This document shows positions 11,156 to 22,905 of a DNA stretch of 64,000 nucleotides, one piece after another. Numbering within the stretch: the stretch's first letter is position 1; the number at the start of each line of letters is the position of its first letter. The stretch is from contig OZ021724.1 in NCBI GenBank assembly GCA_963978545.1, positions 27,083,933 through 27,147,932 of the forward strand, read 5' to 3'. The notes below the pieces were generated by a model. The model saw only the letters and a list, made by a program, of their open reading frames with translations, had not been told where the DNA came from and made no database searches. The stretch comes from Linyphia triangularis. Lineage: Eukaryota; Arthropoda; Arachnida; Araneae; Linyphiidae. Position numbers and translations under genes: made by a program.

Positions 11156-12585
11156 CATATATACCAATATATTTCATCTTGAAGCAATAAATGTACTATA
11201 TATTATACATAACGTACATCCTCTTTCTTTTAGCAAACCTAATCATAATATATCATTAGAGTACATTGTATATTTCAGTTGTCTTATTTAGCGCTTTCGG
11301 TACATCCGTTACTGTCCCTAATAGCAGCTTAAACGACAAAAGTCGTCTCCATTTGGCGCTGTATCATACATTTCAACGAATCTTTCAAACCATCATCCCG
11401 AGTTTTTACGTCGTATTTTTAGATGCATCTGTCAGATAGAGCTCTTCGCAGGTCGGCATTACCGTGACCTATTGTCTTTCCGACGTTCCAATGCTCCGAA
11501 TTTTCGGGACGATAGTTGGTGGAAGCGAGGTTCGGCAATCCGTCTTCTTCAAGATCCCAGTCATACGATAGTGTCTTCGTTGTCCCCTCTACAATCCCCT
11601 TGATGCATAGTGCCCCCCCTGGGACTATTTACGTGACAATCCGTTCTCCTGTCTTCAGTGTAAAAAAAAGCTTTTTGGAAGTCACGTCGTGCATAGTGTG
11701 TGTTGTGTTGTGTAATTTTTTTGGTAACTGGACCAGTTGTGGCTACTTGACACTGACGAGACACTAAAGTACATTCGTTTACATGTAAACTGCTTTGGTG
11801 ATCTAATCTTTTGAACTTTTCCAATGTTTGAGTTTTGAAGTTCTGACTGTCCAAATCTTGTTGCTTGCTTAGCGCTGTCCGTGCTTTTCTAATATTCTAA
11901 CTTCAATTCTTTATAATGTAAATTGTTTGACGTACTTTAACTTTGTTAGTTGTATTATCTGACGTAGTATTTTTATGACCATACTGCTGTATTTTCCACA
12001 CCAATATTTTGACATAGTGACTTTCTTAATACTTTTTGAAGGATAGGAAGTCTTAACTTTCGAAGTACCATTGATATTTCAAGGTAAAAATATCCTTATC
12101 CAAAAAATATATATATATTTGGACGTAGCATATTTAAATTATTAAATATGCTCTGACAAAAATGCATAGTGAAAAACTGCCTACCTTGGAATTTTAAATC
12201 CGACATATGATAATACCGGCTGTTAGCCACGAGAGGCTATCTGTACGTGTTACTTTATCGGCGATTATTTTATAAAGAAACTATTAAAACACGTATCTAG
12301 TTCTTGGAATAGTTACTTGTTTTTCAATAGAATTTATAAAACACACTTGTAATTTTCAAACATTTAGATGCAAAGAATTAATGAAAAATTGCAAAACTAG
12401 ATGGTGTCATTTAGCATCACTGACACCATAAAATCCAATTTATATAATGCTCAGTTTTTTGAATTGTAAAACTCAATGACCTCTGGCCCTTTATCTGTAC
12501 GCTTGAAAATTGTTGAATATTCCGTGACTATAATTACTATAAATATTTCAGTAAAATTCAGATGGTAAATTATTATGATTGCTGC
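11156..12585. other. GC-richer island at 11280-11660, otherwise no gene
   Basis: The island has many CG dinucleotides (TTTCGGTACATCCG, GACGTTCCAATGCTCCG) and a C run. Its open frames on either strand (11516 plus, 11561 minus) show no known domain. A regulatory island or an old retroelement fragment are both possible. The rest is AT-rich. Confidence 0.35.
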
Positions 12586-12905
12586 AGGGTCTTTTCAGAT
12601 AGGAATACCTGACTTTAAAATGACATGACTACGAAGAAGTGAGAAACTGAAAGAAGAGACAAATGGTTATAAGGGCTGGAATTTTAAAACACCGGTTTCC
12701 AAAACTGATTGATGGGGAGTAAATTTGATAACAGATTTCTTAATGAAGTCCATTTTCATTTGGGCATATTTGTCTATAAACACAATTGGAGAATATGGGG
12801 AACTGAAAACCTATCTGCGTGTTATGAAAAGCCAATACATTTTGCATAAGTGAACGTTTGAGCAGCACTATCCAGTGAAGGGATCGGAGGGCTCTTTTCA
12901 TGAGG
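12586..12905 (+). repeat. Dispersed repeat X, copy 1
   Basis: Begins CAGGGTCTTTTCAGA, then GACTTTAAAATGACATGACT and GAAGAGACAAATGG. It ends with GGAGGGCTCTTTTCATGAGG. The same ordered blocks occur at 15196, 50457 and 62436 (plus) and at 21895 and 24704 (minus). The family shows no coding capacity and has partly inverted ends in the 62436 copy, so it is probably a non-autonomous DNA transposon. Confidence 0.65.
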
Positions 12906-13647
12906 CAACCGCTAAACTCATTCTGATCTGCTCAAATCTTACAAGAATTTGTTGCCACGTTTCAATATCCGGTTAAGATTTACTAAACGGTCCCCTTGGC
13001 GACTTTTTGAAAGTTGTCGATTCGGCACCGAATGTGGGAACCCGTCACCAAGGTTTTCCGATAACCCTAGTGACCGCTTGGATTTGGCAACACGGTGTGT
13101 TTTGAAGCCATTTTCGATTTGGATCGTGAGCAGGGCTTGATTACTGAATAGGTTTGAGAAGTATAAGCTTACACTTTAAATTTTCTAGCCCCTCCCCAAA
13201 TTCCCATTTTCTTTGACTCTTTACCATTTGGTATGTTTCAAAACTTAAACATTTTAAATTGTTTTGAGAATACATATCCTATTTAGCTATTTAACTATTT
13301 ATGTGAACATAATTTTAGTTGTAACCCTCTTGCTAAATATAATCTTTGAAGAATTGATTTAAAAATGATTAATGTTTAATTTATGAAAAAAACAAGAAAG
13401 GTGAGTTGTTTTGTTGGGGAAATTATTGACGTCATAAGTCAGCCTGACACATAGCAATGGGGGCCCCAGTTTATAGGTTGGCTTACCTTCCCTCAAAGTC
13501 TTGATCGGGTCCTTGATCGTGAGAAATACAAGAGTATCTCAAAACCAATAATTTCATATTGTTTTATAGTTTAATGGCGTTTGTAAGAGACTTGCGATTT
13601 CTCAAGATGTTATATTATGTGGATATGCTCTGAATGGGAGATATTTA
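12906..13647. other. GC-richer island at about 12940-13140, no gene assigned
   Basis: A 63-codon open frame (12949-13140) lies in sequence with CACCAAGG, AACCCTAGTGACCGC and other GC-richer words. It has no known domain and no splice signals that I trust. A regulatory or old repeat origin is equally likely. Confidence 0.3.
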
Positions 13648-14080
13648 AAATCAACAGCAGCTGAATGAGGAACTTGCACAAGTGAGGAAAATGAATTAAT
13701 TTTTTTTTGTGTGTTTTCTAGTGTTATCCAACGAATATATTTGAGCAGTGCAATTATTTTTTTATCTTTATGCTTTCAATTAGACAAAAATCGAGTTTGA
13801 AATCAAAACAAAAGTTCCGTTACCAAAAAGGCATAAAAACCGTGAAGTAATTACGCAAAGATTCCTTCGAAAATCAGAGGAGAAACCTCACTCCCTCCTC
13901 GTCTAAAACAGGTTTTAGACTGGTTCATCATCTGCTATTTGACGTTACACGCAAAAGTAGCCTTTTCCCGCCAAATCGCAAAGAGAAAAACTAAATTTTT
14001 TTTTTAACTATCTATCCGAGTTCAAATTTTTGAAAGAATGGTAATGCTTTTTCATGATTTTTTCTCAACTTTTATTTAAA
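13648..14080 (-). repeat. Inverted duplicate E, copy 1, with E2F-like site
   Basis: The reverse complement of this block matches 53987-54407 over its whole length with high identity by eye. The shared landmarks are a CTAAAACAGGTTTTAG palindrome (13904-13919 here), GCGATTTGGCGGGAAAA (an E2F-like TTTGGCGGGAA), and GCACTGCTCAAATATATTCG. It ends exactly where the Helentron-like repeat at 14083 begins. Confidence 0.75.
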
Positions 14081-14082
14081 AA

Positions 14083-14565
14083 CTAGCTAAATACCCGTGC
14101 TTCAAATTTTAACATGTGCAATATTTTAGCTAGCTGTGAGGCCTCGCGTTGCGGAAATCTGTCATTCGAGTATAGGACCTAGTTTTTGGCGCTTCGCTCG
14201 CAGGAAGGTTCATCACTACGCAAAATCGAGCTCGCTTCGTTCGCTAAAATAATTAAAAAGAAACTAAAAAAAAATTTAAAATTCTGTTTTTCATAAGTTC
14301 AATTAGAAGGCCAAAGCTACTTATGTTGAAAATTTCAGAGCTGTAGCCCAATTAGTAGTCGTTTAGTAAAATGTTTATTAATTAATTAAAAAAGAACTAA
14401 TTAAAATTTTAACATTCTGTTTGTGATGCATAAAATTAGAAGGCCAAAACTACTTATGCTGAAAATTTCAGAGTTCTACTCCAATTTTAAGTAGGTTTAT
14501 ATAGATCCACAGAACCACAGACAGACAGACACACAGCTTGTTTTATTATTATAGATAGATAGATA
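14083..14565 (+). mobile_element. Helentron/DINE-like repeat H, copy 1
   Basis: It starts CTAGCTAAATACCCGTGCTT and ends in (GATA)n after an (ACAG)n run. It contains two tandem units of about 133 bp (from 14281 and 14414) sharing ATTAGAAGGCCAAA and TTGAAAATTTCAGAG-type words. A conserved CCCGTGC head, internal tandem units and a microsatellite end fit non-autonomous Helentron or DINE-1-type elements. That class assignment is inference. Confidence 0.55.
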
Positions 14566-15195
14566 AAGCCAAAAAAATGTGAAAGTTCCTCTTTGGACGT
14601 CAAAAATTAGCACTCTACCTTCCTCGACCTAGGACAGATCGTCAGCAGACTGAATGAAATCCAAATTTAACATTCAGGGCAGAAACCCTATGAATGAAAT
14701 TACAACCCTAATACCTAGCATATAGCTTTAAAAAAAAAAAATGTAATTTCGGAGATGATGCACGCAACAAACAGTTCAATCTACAAGTCCCTTAACTGCA
14801 CAAGTGTCTACGTGCCCCCATCTGAAGTTTGTTTCTAATACCAGTCCAATTAGACTACGTTTTTATCGATTTAATAGAGAACGCCCTCTATTAGACGTTG
14901 ATGTCTATAAAATGTCAAGTTGCTCTTCTTAGCACTTGATGGGAGGGGTAGGCTTTTAATCGAGCCTATGTATGGAAGGCTTTGCTTTTTATTATAGACG
15001 TCTATTCAAATCGCGGAGTCTATTAAAAACTAATTATGTCCGTTCGTGCGTTGTGTTCACGTCGTAAAAATGACGCAGAAGAGTTGCGTTATTGTTTTGC
15101 TTTGTTTTTAATCGGGTATTTTGTCATTTATTGAGCAGTTGTTGGATTGATGAGTTTTTGTATACAGGTGGAACGTATGATTAAGCGCAAGAGAA
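14566..15195. other. No gene seen
   Basis: AT-rich, with loosely inverted words around TCTATTAGACG (14885) and TAGACGTCTATT (14995). No gene or bounded element is supported. Confidence 0.35.
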
Positions 15196-15645
15196 TGTGC
15201 AGGGTCTTCCAGAAAGGTACCCCTTAACTTTGAAATGACATGACTTCGAAATAGTGAGAGACAAGTGTTATTTTTTAAATCGACAGGTACAAAATTTTAA
15301 ATACCTTGGTTTGTAAAATTAGTTACGACATTAACCCATTAAAAGCGATTTTGAAACGGATAAACAATCATTGTTTATAACTTTTACCTTATTTATTTAG
15401 ATCATTTAAGGTATCTTTTAAATTTTTAAGATTTTTTTTTGGAAAATTATTTTTATGATTTAAGAAAAACCACTAAATGGAACCACAATCGTAATTTGTT
15501 AGCAAAGAAAAAAACCCCAAAATTTCGAGAGACAAGTTTTCTTGTCAGCTGTCGTTAATGGGTTAAAATATGGCAAATTTTTTGCAAAATCTTATTACCT
15601 GATTAGAGCATAATTAGTTCAACGTGCCCTATAATCCCTTTACTA
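15196..15645 (+). repeat. Dispersed repeat X, copy 2, interrupted
   Basis: CAGGGTCTTCCAGAAAGG and AACTTTGAAATGACATGACT mark the family start. At GTTACGACATTAA it is split by the TTAA element 15331-15566 and resumes AATATGGCAAATTT. The uninterrupted order is seen in copies 5 and 6. Confidence 0.7.
15331..15566. mobile_element. TTAA-flanked MITE inside repeat X
   Basis: Ends are TTAACCCATTAAAAGCG and CGTTAATGGGTTAA, with a perfect TTAA at both sides. It has 236 bp and no coding capacity. Because related X copies have no insert at this point, the insertion and its target site are directly supported. Confidence 0.75.
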
Positions 15646-16010
15646 GATAGAGCAATCAAATGATCTCAATGTATTTCCTTGTGATAATACTTGAATCAAG
15701 AGTCAGTACACATATACGAATACAGTCACACACAAAAAAAAAAAAATATTCATTTGCTCTTATACAACCTAAATTATAAAGCGACGAGTCTATTGTTTTG
15801 TCTGCTTGTTTGAGTGTTCACTATATTTTTCAAACTTAGGACGTCAAAAAATGTGCATATTATGTAAAGATTTGTTTTTCTTTCGTTCCGTAGTTCTGAA
15901 TTAATAAACTAAAAATAAGATAAAACTTTAATTGGTTCCTTGTGGAAGCATATTTCCAAATTATATGAACAAAAAGGGTGTTAAAAAAATTGATAGTCTG
16001 GTCAACCAGT
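15646..16010. other. No gene seen
   Basis: AT-rich sequence with an A run at 15738-15750. Nothing else is recognised. Confidence 0.4.
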
Positions 16011-16050
16011 AGTATTTATCACGTGATAACATCATCACGTGATAAATACT
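16011..16050. promoter_or_regulatory. Perfect palindrome carrying E-boxes
   Basis: Arms AGTATTTATCACGTGAT (16011-16027) and its exact reverse complement (16034-16050) flank the spacer AACATC. Each arm holds CACGTG, and a third CACGTG follows at 16053-16058. Pairing extends imperfectly outward. CACGTG is the core site of bHLH-ZIP factors. Function is inference, and a small foldback transposon would look the same. Confidence 0.5.
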
Positions 16051-16139
16051 ACCACGTGACCACTAAATGCAAGCTTAATGCATCAAACTCGCGTTTTCCA
16101 AATTTCAGCATTAATCAAAACATAGATAATTTCTATGTC

Positions 16140-16360
16140 AATTGAGGGCCTGAGATGCGAAGGGATCCAAGTGACTTTTCTTAACTTTTGATTTAAAGTT
16201 TCTTATTTATATTAAATTTGTATGAAATTTATTTGTTGTTCAAATACTAACCTCTGGGATGAAGATGTCACTAGTTTTTATAAATATGAAACTTTAAAGT
16301 GTATTTTTTGAAAAGTTAAGAAAAGTCACTTAGACCCCTTTGTTTCTCAGTCCCACAATT
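16140..16360. mobile_element. Foldback MITE G, copy 1
   Basis: Inverted arms of about 60 bp: GTGACTTTTCTTAACTTTTG and TTTAAAGTTTC on the left, with their complement on the right. AATT words lie at both ends. The same layout recurs at 17364-17607 about 1 kb away. No coding content. Confidence 0.7.
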
Positions 16361-17363
16361 TTAAAATAACGCAAAAACGATGGAACCTTTTTTTTTTATA
16401 CTTAGAATAGATGATTTATAATAACAAATTTAACTCCAAAAATAGTTGGTTTCTTGTTCTTCAACGAAATCCGAATAAAAATAAATGCAGCATCTAAAAT
16501 ATAAAAATGTTCTATTAATTTACATTTAAAATCCACTTTTTAAAATCAACTCAACCATACTAATTAATTAAATTACACGTAATCTGTCATAATGGTCTTT
16601 GCAACATTGAATTCGAATGAATATCATCGCAAAATAAAATACAAATACATAAAAAATAGAACACAAATATAGACAAGAAATTAATCCGAGAACTCTTTTT
16701 TTAATTGTCGAAATGTAAAAAATTTTGACATTTCCTTGAATACAAATACATTTTTAAGTCTTTGCAAAATCGATAAAAGTATGAAAACAATTCATCTTTT
16801 TCCTAAACACAAGATTTAGAAAATCATTGAAAATTGCACGCTTTTTTTAACGAGGTTCACTATTTCGTGTTCGCTTGTTTCACGCCAAAACATTGATTTG
16901 TTAATAAGTATTTTCTTGACAATTTACGACAATGCCTCTAGCGCTAAATTGACCATATTGGCAATTACAAATTTCGAAATTGGGCGGGTTTTATTAACTT
17001 CTAAATGTTCTTCAGTTTAATTTACTTTATAAAACTGTAGTTGACAGCAGTCCATATCAGATTCACGTATTTTTTTATTTTTTTTTATTGCAGTGAAAGA
17101 AATTAATTCGGTAAAACAAGCATTAAAAATAGTCCAGTACCAGTAAACGAAACGGAATCTACAAAACAAAAGATAATTTAAAAAATTAAAGCTTTAATCA
17201 TTTTTTTCTTCTAAAATCTTGAAATGTTTTCCTCGATTTGGTAATCGCCATCTCGTTAATACCACCACAGCTAATAGGAAACGAAATATCTGATTTCAAA
17301 ATGGCGAAATCTTCCATTAGAAACCTGTAATTTAATTTTAAATACCTTTCAAATCGAGATTAT
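16361..17363. other. No gene seen
   Basis: Very AT-rich sequence between the two G elements, with no supported feature. Confidence 0.4.
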
Positions 17364-17607
17364 AATTGAGAGCTTGAGAAGCAAAGGGGGTCTAGGTGAC
17401 TTTTCTTAACTTTTGAGAAAATACACTTTAAAGTTTCTTATTTATATTAAATTTGTGTGAAAATTATTTGTCGTTCGAATACTAACCTCTGGAATGAAAA
17501 TATCACTAGTTTTCATAGAATTTAATATAAATAAGAATCTTTAAAGCTTATTTTTTCAAAAGCTAAGAAAAATCACTTAGACTACTTTGCTTCTCAAATC
17601 CTCAATT
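17364..17607. mobile_element. Foldback MITE G, copy 2
   Basis: Begins AATTGAGAGCTTGAGAAGC and ends GCTTCTCAAATCCTCAATT, so the termini pair over about 18 bp. The inner arms share TTCTTAACTTTTGAGAAAA and CTCTGGAATGAAAATATCAC with copy 1. Confidence 0.72.
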
Positions 17608-18571
17608 CTACTTACATATATTTCCCCTCTATCTGTTCTTAAATAAAGTCACTGGTTCTCAAATTATAAGCACTATTTCTACATTCTATAATGTTAAAGT
17701 ATTTACAGTCTTACTGTAAAAACTAATTTCAATTTCTCACATATTCGACTTTCAAAATATGTTTGCTTTCAAAGGAGAAGCAGCTCTGACAAATGCAGCT
17801 GTTAGTTCTAATAGCTTAATCGGATTGGCCAACGCATCATTACTTGAAAGTCATCAGATCCACGTAATCTGATACTTAAAATAGATCCAAAATCTGTTAC
17901 AAATACTTTGCTATTTGAAGTTACATAAAGCTGCGAGTATTTGTCACCTGCAGATGAGATTAAAACTGTTGTGGTGAAACTGTCATTTAAAAGATATCGC
18001 TTCAAAGACAAGAATTACTGGAGAGATAATTAACACTTTATTAGAACGTTTTCTTTTTGACCTGAAGCTTCAATTATAACATACCGATAAGGTTTAGCCA
18101 GTAAACTTCAATGTACGTCTTTCAACCTTTTCGACACGACTTTTGCATGATTAAAATTTAACTATTAAAAGTAGTTTCAAGTTTAAGTTACATACTGAAT
18201 GAAGTTTTCCAATCAATTTTGCTTTTGAATCGCAATTTGAGTTAAGTAAAGCATGACTTATGAATTTAAACTTTAGATTTATATCCTACATTTGTGCAAT
18301 GGTAAACATAAAAATTGAATAGATAAATGGGTACAGCATTTACAAAAGCTAACGTTTATCTATAAATCTGTAAAAATTCAACAATCTTATACCGTGCAAG
18401 AAATTAACAGTTATTTTTCTCGCCAATTTAATTAATTTGTGATTAACTATTGTCAAAATATCACCAAAAATCATATTACCAGGAAATCTTTTTGTTGCTT
18501 CTACCCTATTAATGCATTCTAAGATGAGAAAGTCCTTAGTGTCTTCAATACTACGGGCAGTGCTATAAATA
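17608..18571. other. No gene seen
   Basis: AT-rich with short minus-strand open frames (17808-18011, 18349-18606) that show no recognisable motif and no convincing splice boundaries. Confidence 0.35.
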
Positions 18572-19234
18572 TAGACTGAGAGGCGACTGCAATTTTTGGA
18601 CACCATCGAACATCATTCTGAATTTTTTTATAGAAATTGGAAAAAAGTGAGTAGATTACGAATTCACTGGTCTGCCGTGGTAAAAATGGCCGAAACGTGG
18701 CAAAAATGGACTTTTAATAAGTTGAACTAAATCCAATCGCTAAATGCGCCATAACTTGCCAAATAATGAACATTTTTTTTTAATTTGGTAACCCTCACTT
18801 TAATTTTCAATTAAGAAGGTTGCAGACGATTCGGATGTGTGGCTATGTCTTTTTTGCATCTTTCACAAATGAGCCAAATTGGCAAGAAACATTACGTCAC
18901 TGATGACGTAACTGATGTTGCCCAATTTGGCTTACTTATAAAAGATACAAGTTTTCCGAGCCACAGATCAGAAATCGTTTGTGCTTTTTCTCATTGAAAA
19001 TCAAAATGCGGTGTGTTGCCAGACGAAAAAGTTTGTTCGCTTTTTGGCAAGTTATGACATATTTGGCAATCGGATTTTAGTTCAACTCATTCCAAGTCGA
19101 TTTTTGATCAGTTTCGGCCATTTTTGCCACTGCAGACCAGTGGATTCCTAATCTACTCCCTTTTCTCCAATTTCTATAAAAAATTCAGAATGATGCTTGA
19201 TGGGGTCCAAAAATTGCAGTCGCCTCTCGGACTA
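18572..19234. mobile_element. Long-TIR MITE M, copy 1
   Basis: Ends TAGACTGAGAGGCGACTGC and GCAGTCGCCTCTCGGACTA are flanked by TA. Inverted similarity extends more than 100 bp inward (CAGAATGATG, GAGTAGATTACGAATTCACT, ATTTTTGCCAC). At the centre are two ATF/CREB-like sites, ATTACGTCACTGATGACGTAA (18892-18912). At 663 bp it has no transposase. TA flanks suggest a Tc1/mariner-type helper. Confidence 0.8.
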
Positions 19235-19766
19235 ATATGCAAACATCATTTCTATGGATCGTCAAGCAGACTACAGATTCCACAAAGACTGTCCTCCCAA
19301 ACTACACCATTCCCGCATGCATGCCTATGCGCACCATTCCAATTAAATCTCTCTCACGTTTCGTCACCACTTCCACCAAATGGCCATCGCAGTGGCTCAT
19401 TACCGCGATTAGTAAACACCGGACGACCTCGAATTTTGATAGTTAAGGCTCTCTCTCATCAACAAGACGATACTTTCTCTCTGGAGGGGGGAGGTCACGA
19501 ATTGAGGCAGGGACTACCGTTTTCCAAAACACCTGCCGCCACTGCAACTACTGGAAGACACTCGGGGAATTTCTTATGAGGCTTGATGTCGTGAAGCACG
19601 ACTGGTAAGAGAGAGAGAGCTTCGTGAGCCGAAGTCCAAGCGGACGGCAAGGTCGACCATAAGGATAGGAAACGTAGAGGAAATGGTTTCGTTATTTTCA
19701 TACGTCTATATTTGAAGAAAATTCTTCTTGAACTGTCGTGTTTGATTAGTGCTTCTGAAAAATTAT
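19235..19766. other. GC-richer island, no gene assigned
   Basis: 19240-19680 is GC-richer than its flanks (GCATGCATGCCTATGCGC, CGGACGACCTCG). A 151-codon frame starting at 19124 begins inside MITE M and shows no known domain, so it is not annotated as a gene. This may be host regulatory DNA. Confidence 0.35.
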
Positions 19767-20134
19767 AACACATTTCTAGTATTCTAAGGCATTGATTGGT
19801 AACCAAACTTTCAAAGGTCAGAACTCACTTTTTTTAGAATGTTGCTCAACGATGACCCACTTCTTCTATCTCGCCCATCATTAAAGAAATACTTTGAATT
19901 GTTTTCGACATTAATTTTGGGTAACCTTAAGAAAAAACTTGAAACATTTTAACACATTTCTAATAATCTAAGGTATTGATTGGTTACCAAACTTTTAAAG
20001 ATCGGAATCCACTTTTTTAGAAAGTTGATCAACGGTGACCCACTATTTCTATCTCCCCCCCTCATTAAGGAAATACTTTGAATTATTTTCAACGTTACTT
20101 TTGGTTGGCAAAAATGAATACAAATTGTAATTAA
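19767..20134. repeat. 184-bp tandem duplication
   Basis: Two diverged head-to-tail units begin AACACATTTCTA at 19767 and 19951. They share ATTGATTGGT, TCAACG and GTGACCCACT or ATGACCCACT, and AATACTTTGAATT. It is a local duplication with no coding sense. Confidence 0.75.
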
Positions 20135-21890
20135 AAAAATATTAAATGAATCCAATTGATTCTTTGTGTAATGCCTCTTTTGCAATTAGATAACTCGAAT
20201 ATTTTTGATGATGGTTATTTCAAACAATCTGGCTGCTTCTGGCGCTATCACTGCAAACATTGGATAAGCATTGTTTGTTTCTGAGTGGACTTGTAAAAGT
20301 ATAAATATACTTGAAAAGTTACTCAAATATTTGAAAATAGAAAGTTCACCTTTTGCTAAGGAAGTAAAACAATACAAACTAATCAGAAGTTACAAAATTT
20401 GTACTTTCTTGAAACTTTTATTCTTACTTTTATCTTTAAAAAAGCAAGGTTTTTTTGGTGGCATAACCTAAAAGCACATTATGTTTATATTATTAGTTTA
20501 AATATGGTACAGTATGTAATGGTACTGTTTTGTTTTCTAACATGTAAGCTGAATATTTTTCTGTTTACTTCTAACGCTTCACGTCATGCTTTTAGCGACG
20601 TCTGACTCGCCTTATCCAATGGTAGCGGACCTACCAATGACGTAATCCTTGAAGATTGCAGTGTTTGAGACCCTCTCCACCTCCGTCTGCCAACCTTAAG
20701 ATCGGGTCTACTTCATCCATCGAAAGAAAGTCCGTGGTCGGGCATACAAAATACACCAAGAAGCATCAAAGTCCCCGGCGGAACTAATGAACTGATGGAA
20801 CAGGGCCCTAGGGAAGGTTTGGGAATGAAATTGCTGTGAAAATGTTGTATTTTTTTCTTCATTAGAAAGGACCGGCTTCGATGATTCGTTTGTGTTAAGG
20901 AGTACAAATACTCTCTGATGGGTATACTGTGGATGTTATTATTATTATTAATATTATGAAAGTGTTAGGTGAGTTAGTAACGTGTGTGGGCTAGAAAAAG
21001 GGAAGGCTTTGATATTGTTTATATTTCTTTTAGTGTAGTTTGTTTAGGATGCTTAATATAGGGTGCGGTTAATGTAGGTGAGGTCTTTTATTCTTGTCTG
21101 CTGTAACTGGTTTTAAAGTCCATTAGATGTTTGGTCTTTCTAATTGCTTATTGTCTTTCGATTGTATTTTTTTCCTGCTTTTGCTGCTTGGATGTTTCGA
21201 TGTATGGGTGTGAAGATTTAGTTAGCTAATTCAAATTTGGTTTTTTTTTTTGTAAAATTTGGACAACGTATACTGTTTATCAAGAATCGGCAACGATACG
21301 CTTTTTAATTTGAAAGATCCAGAATCAGCATACTGTTATCTCCAGCTGTTGTAGTATAATCATGCAATCGAAGAAAAGTGACGGAAATCTGAATTAGACC
21401 AGACTGACCCAAAAGAGATGTACGAGGCATTGAGCGCCAGAACGGACCATCCCAAAATTTCATTTTTGCTGTTCCCGTATTTTTCAAAACCATTTATGCC
21501 GAAATGTATCAAATGCAGTTAATCTAATAGCGAATTTAATGAGCCATTAAATCAACTACATTTCGTCCGTTCTTGAAACGGGCTAAAATCAGAAAAATCA
21601 AATAGTGGATGGTCTGTTCTGGCACTCAACGCCTAATATAATCTTTTGCTTAATTATTAAAGGGTAGTGAAATATCGCACTACAGTAGTCCAATGTTATT
21701 AGATGTCGGATATAAAAATTTTAGGTAGATTAGTTTCTCACATTGAATTTTGAACATAGCGTATTTAATATTTTTACCTATTGAAATATCAATAGTACTT
21801 AAAAAATGAAGACTTTCTGCATTCAAATGGTACTAAAAAAGGGCAATATTTCAAAATATAGGTATGGGAAAAACGACAGCGAGGTACTAA
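20135..21890. other. No gene; small island with CRE/CCAAT-like words
   Basis: 20580-20930 is GC-richer and contains TATCCAATGG (CCAAT-like) and ATGACGTAATCC (CRE-like). A (TTA)n run lies near 20937. The rest is AT-rich. No coding frame could be supported. Confidence 0.35.
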
Positions 21891-21894
21891 AAAT

Positions 21895-22439
21895 ACTACG
21901 TCTGGAAAATTTGCTGTAGCTCCCGCCTATTTTGAAAGGATTGGAATGAGTTACCCTCATGAAAAGGAGCCCTCTGATTCTTTTCTGAATAATGCCTCTC
22001 AAATGATCACTTTATCAGAATGCAGTGGCAAGACACACAGATGGGTTTTTAGTACCCCCACAATCACCAGTTATGTTTACTGACAAATCCGTCTACACAA
22101 AAATGAATCTCATTTGAAGCCATACGCACACCCCATCAAATTTACTCCCATTGCAGTCTATTTTGCAAACCGCGGTATTAAAAATTCTCCACCTGTCTAT
22201 CCAACATATCACTTGTCTCTTATTTCTGTTCCTAACGTCTTATAGTCCGAGAGGCGACTGCAATTTTTGGACCCCATCGAACATCATTCTGAATTTTTTA
22301 TAGAAATTGGAGAAAAAAGTGAGTAGATTACGAATCCACTGGTCTGTCGTGGCAAAAATGGCCGAAACTGGTCAAAAATTGACTTTTAATAAGTTGAACT
22401 AAATCCTATTGCCAAATGCGCCATAATTTGCCAAATAAT

Positions 22440-22483
<44 letters not shown>

Positions 22484-22905
22484 TACTCTTTAATATTCAA
22501 TTAAGAAGGTTGCAGACGATTCGGATGTGTGGCTGTGGCTTACTTGCATCTTTCACAAAAGAGCCAAATTGGCTTACTTTTAAAAGATACAAGTTTTCCG
22601 AGCCAGAGATCAGAAATCGTTTGCCCTTTTCTCATTGAAATTCAAAGTGTGTTGCCAGATAAAGAAGTTTTTTCACTTTTTGGGAAGTTATGACATATTT
22701 GGCAATCGTATTTGAATTCAACTCATTCCAAGTCGATTTTGGATCAGTTTCGGTCATTTTTGCTCCGGCAGACCAGTGGATTCGTAATCTACTCACATTT
22801 CTCTAATTTCTATAAAAAATTCAGAATGATGTTCGATGGGGTCCAAAAATTGCAGTCGCCTCTCAGTCTATTAGTTATGTCATTTAAAAGTTAGATATCC
22901 CTTTC
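21895..22905 (-). repeat. Dispersed repeat X, copy 3, split by MITE M
   Basis: In reverse complement the order is AACTTTTAAATGACATAACT, then MITE M copy 2, then AAATAAGAGACAAGTG, GATAGACAGGTGGAG and CTCCTTTTCATGAGG. That is the X order with an insert. Confidence 0.65.
22243..22870. mobile_element. Long-TIR MITE M, copy 2
   Basis: Termini TAGTCCGAGAGGCGACTGC and GCAGTCGCCTCTCAGTCTA. A T run at 22443-22482 lies inside. The central ATF/CREB-like pair is missing, as if deleted between two AAATTGGC direct repeats. It is inserted in an X repeat and is therefore younger than it. Confidence 0.8.

Noticed and set aside
19124..19579. 151-codon open frame on the plus strand
   Set aside because: It starts inside the right arm of MITE M and reads into unrelated sequence. 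No domain is recognised.
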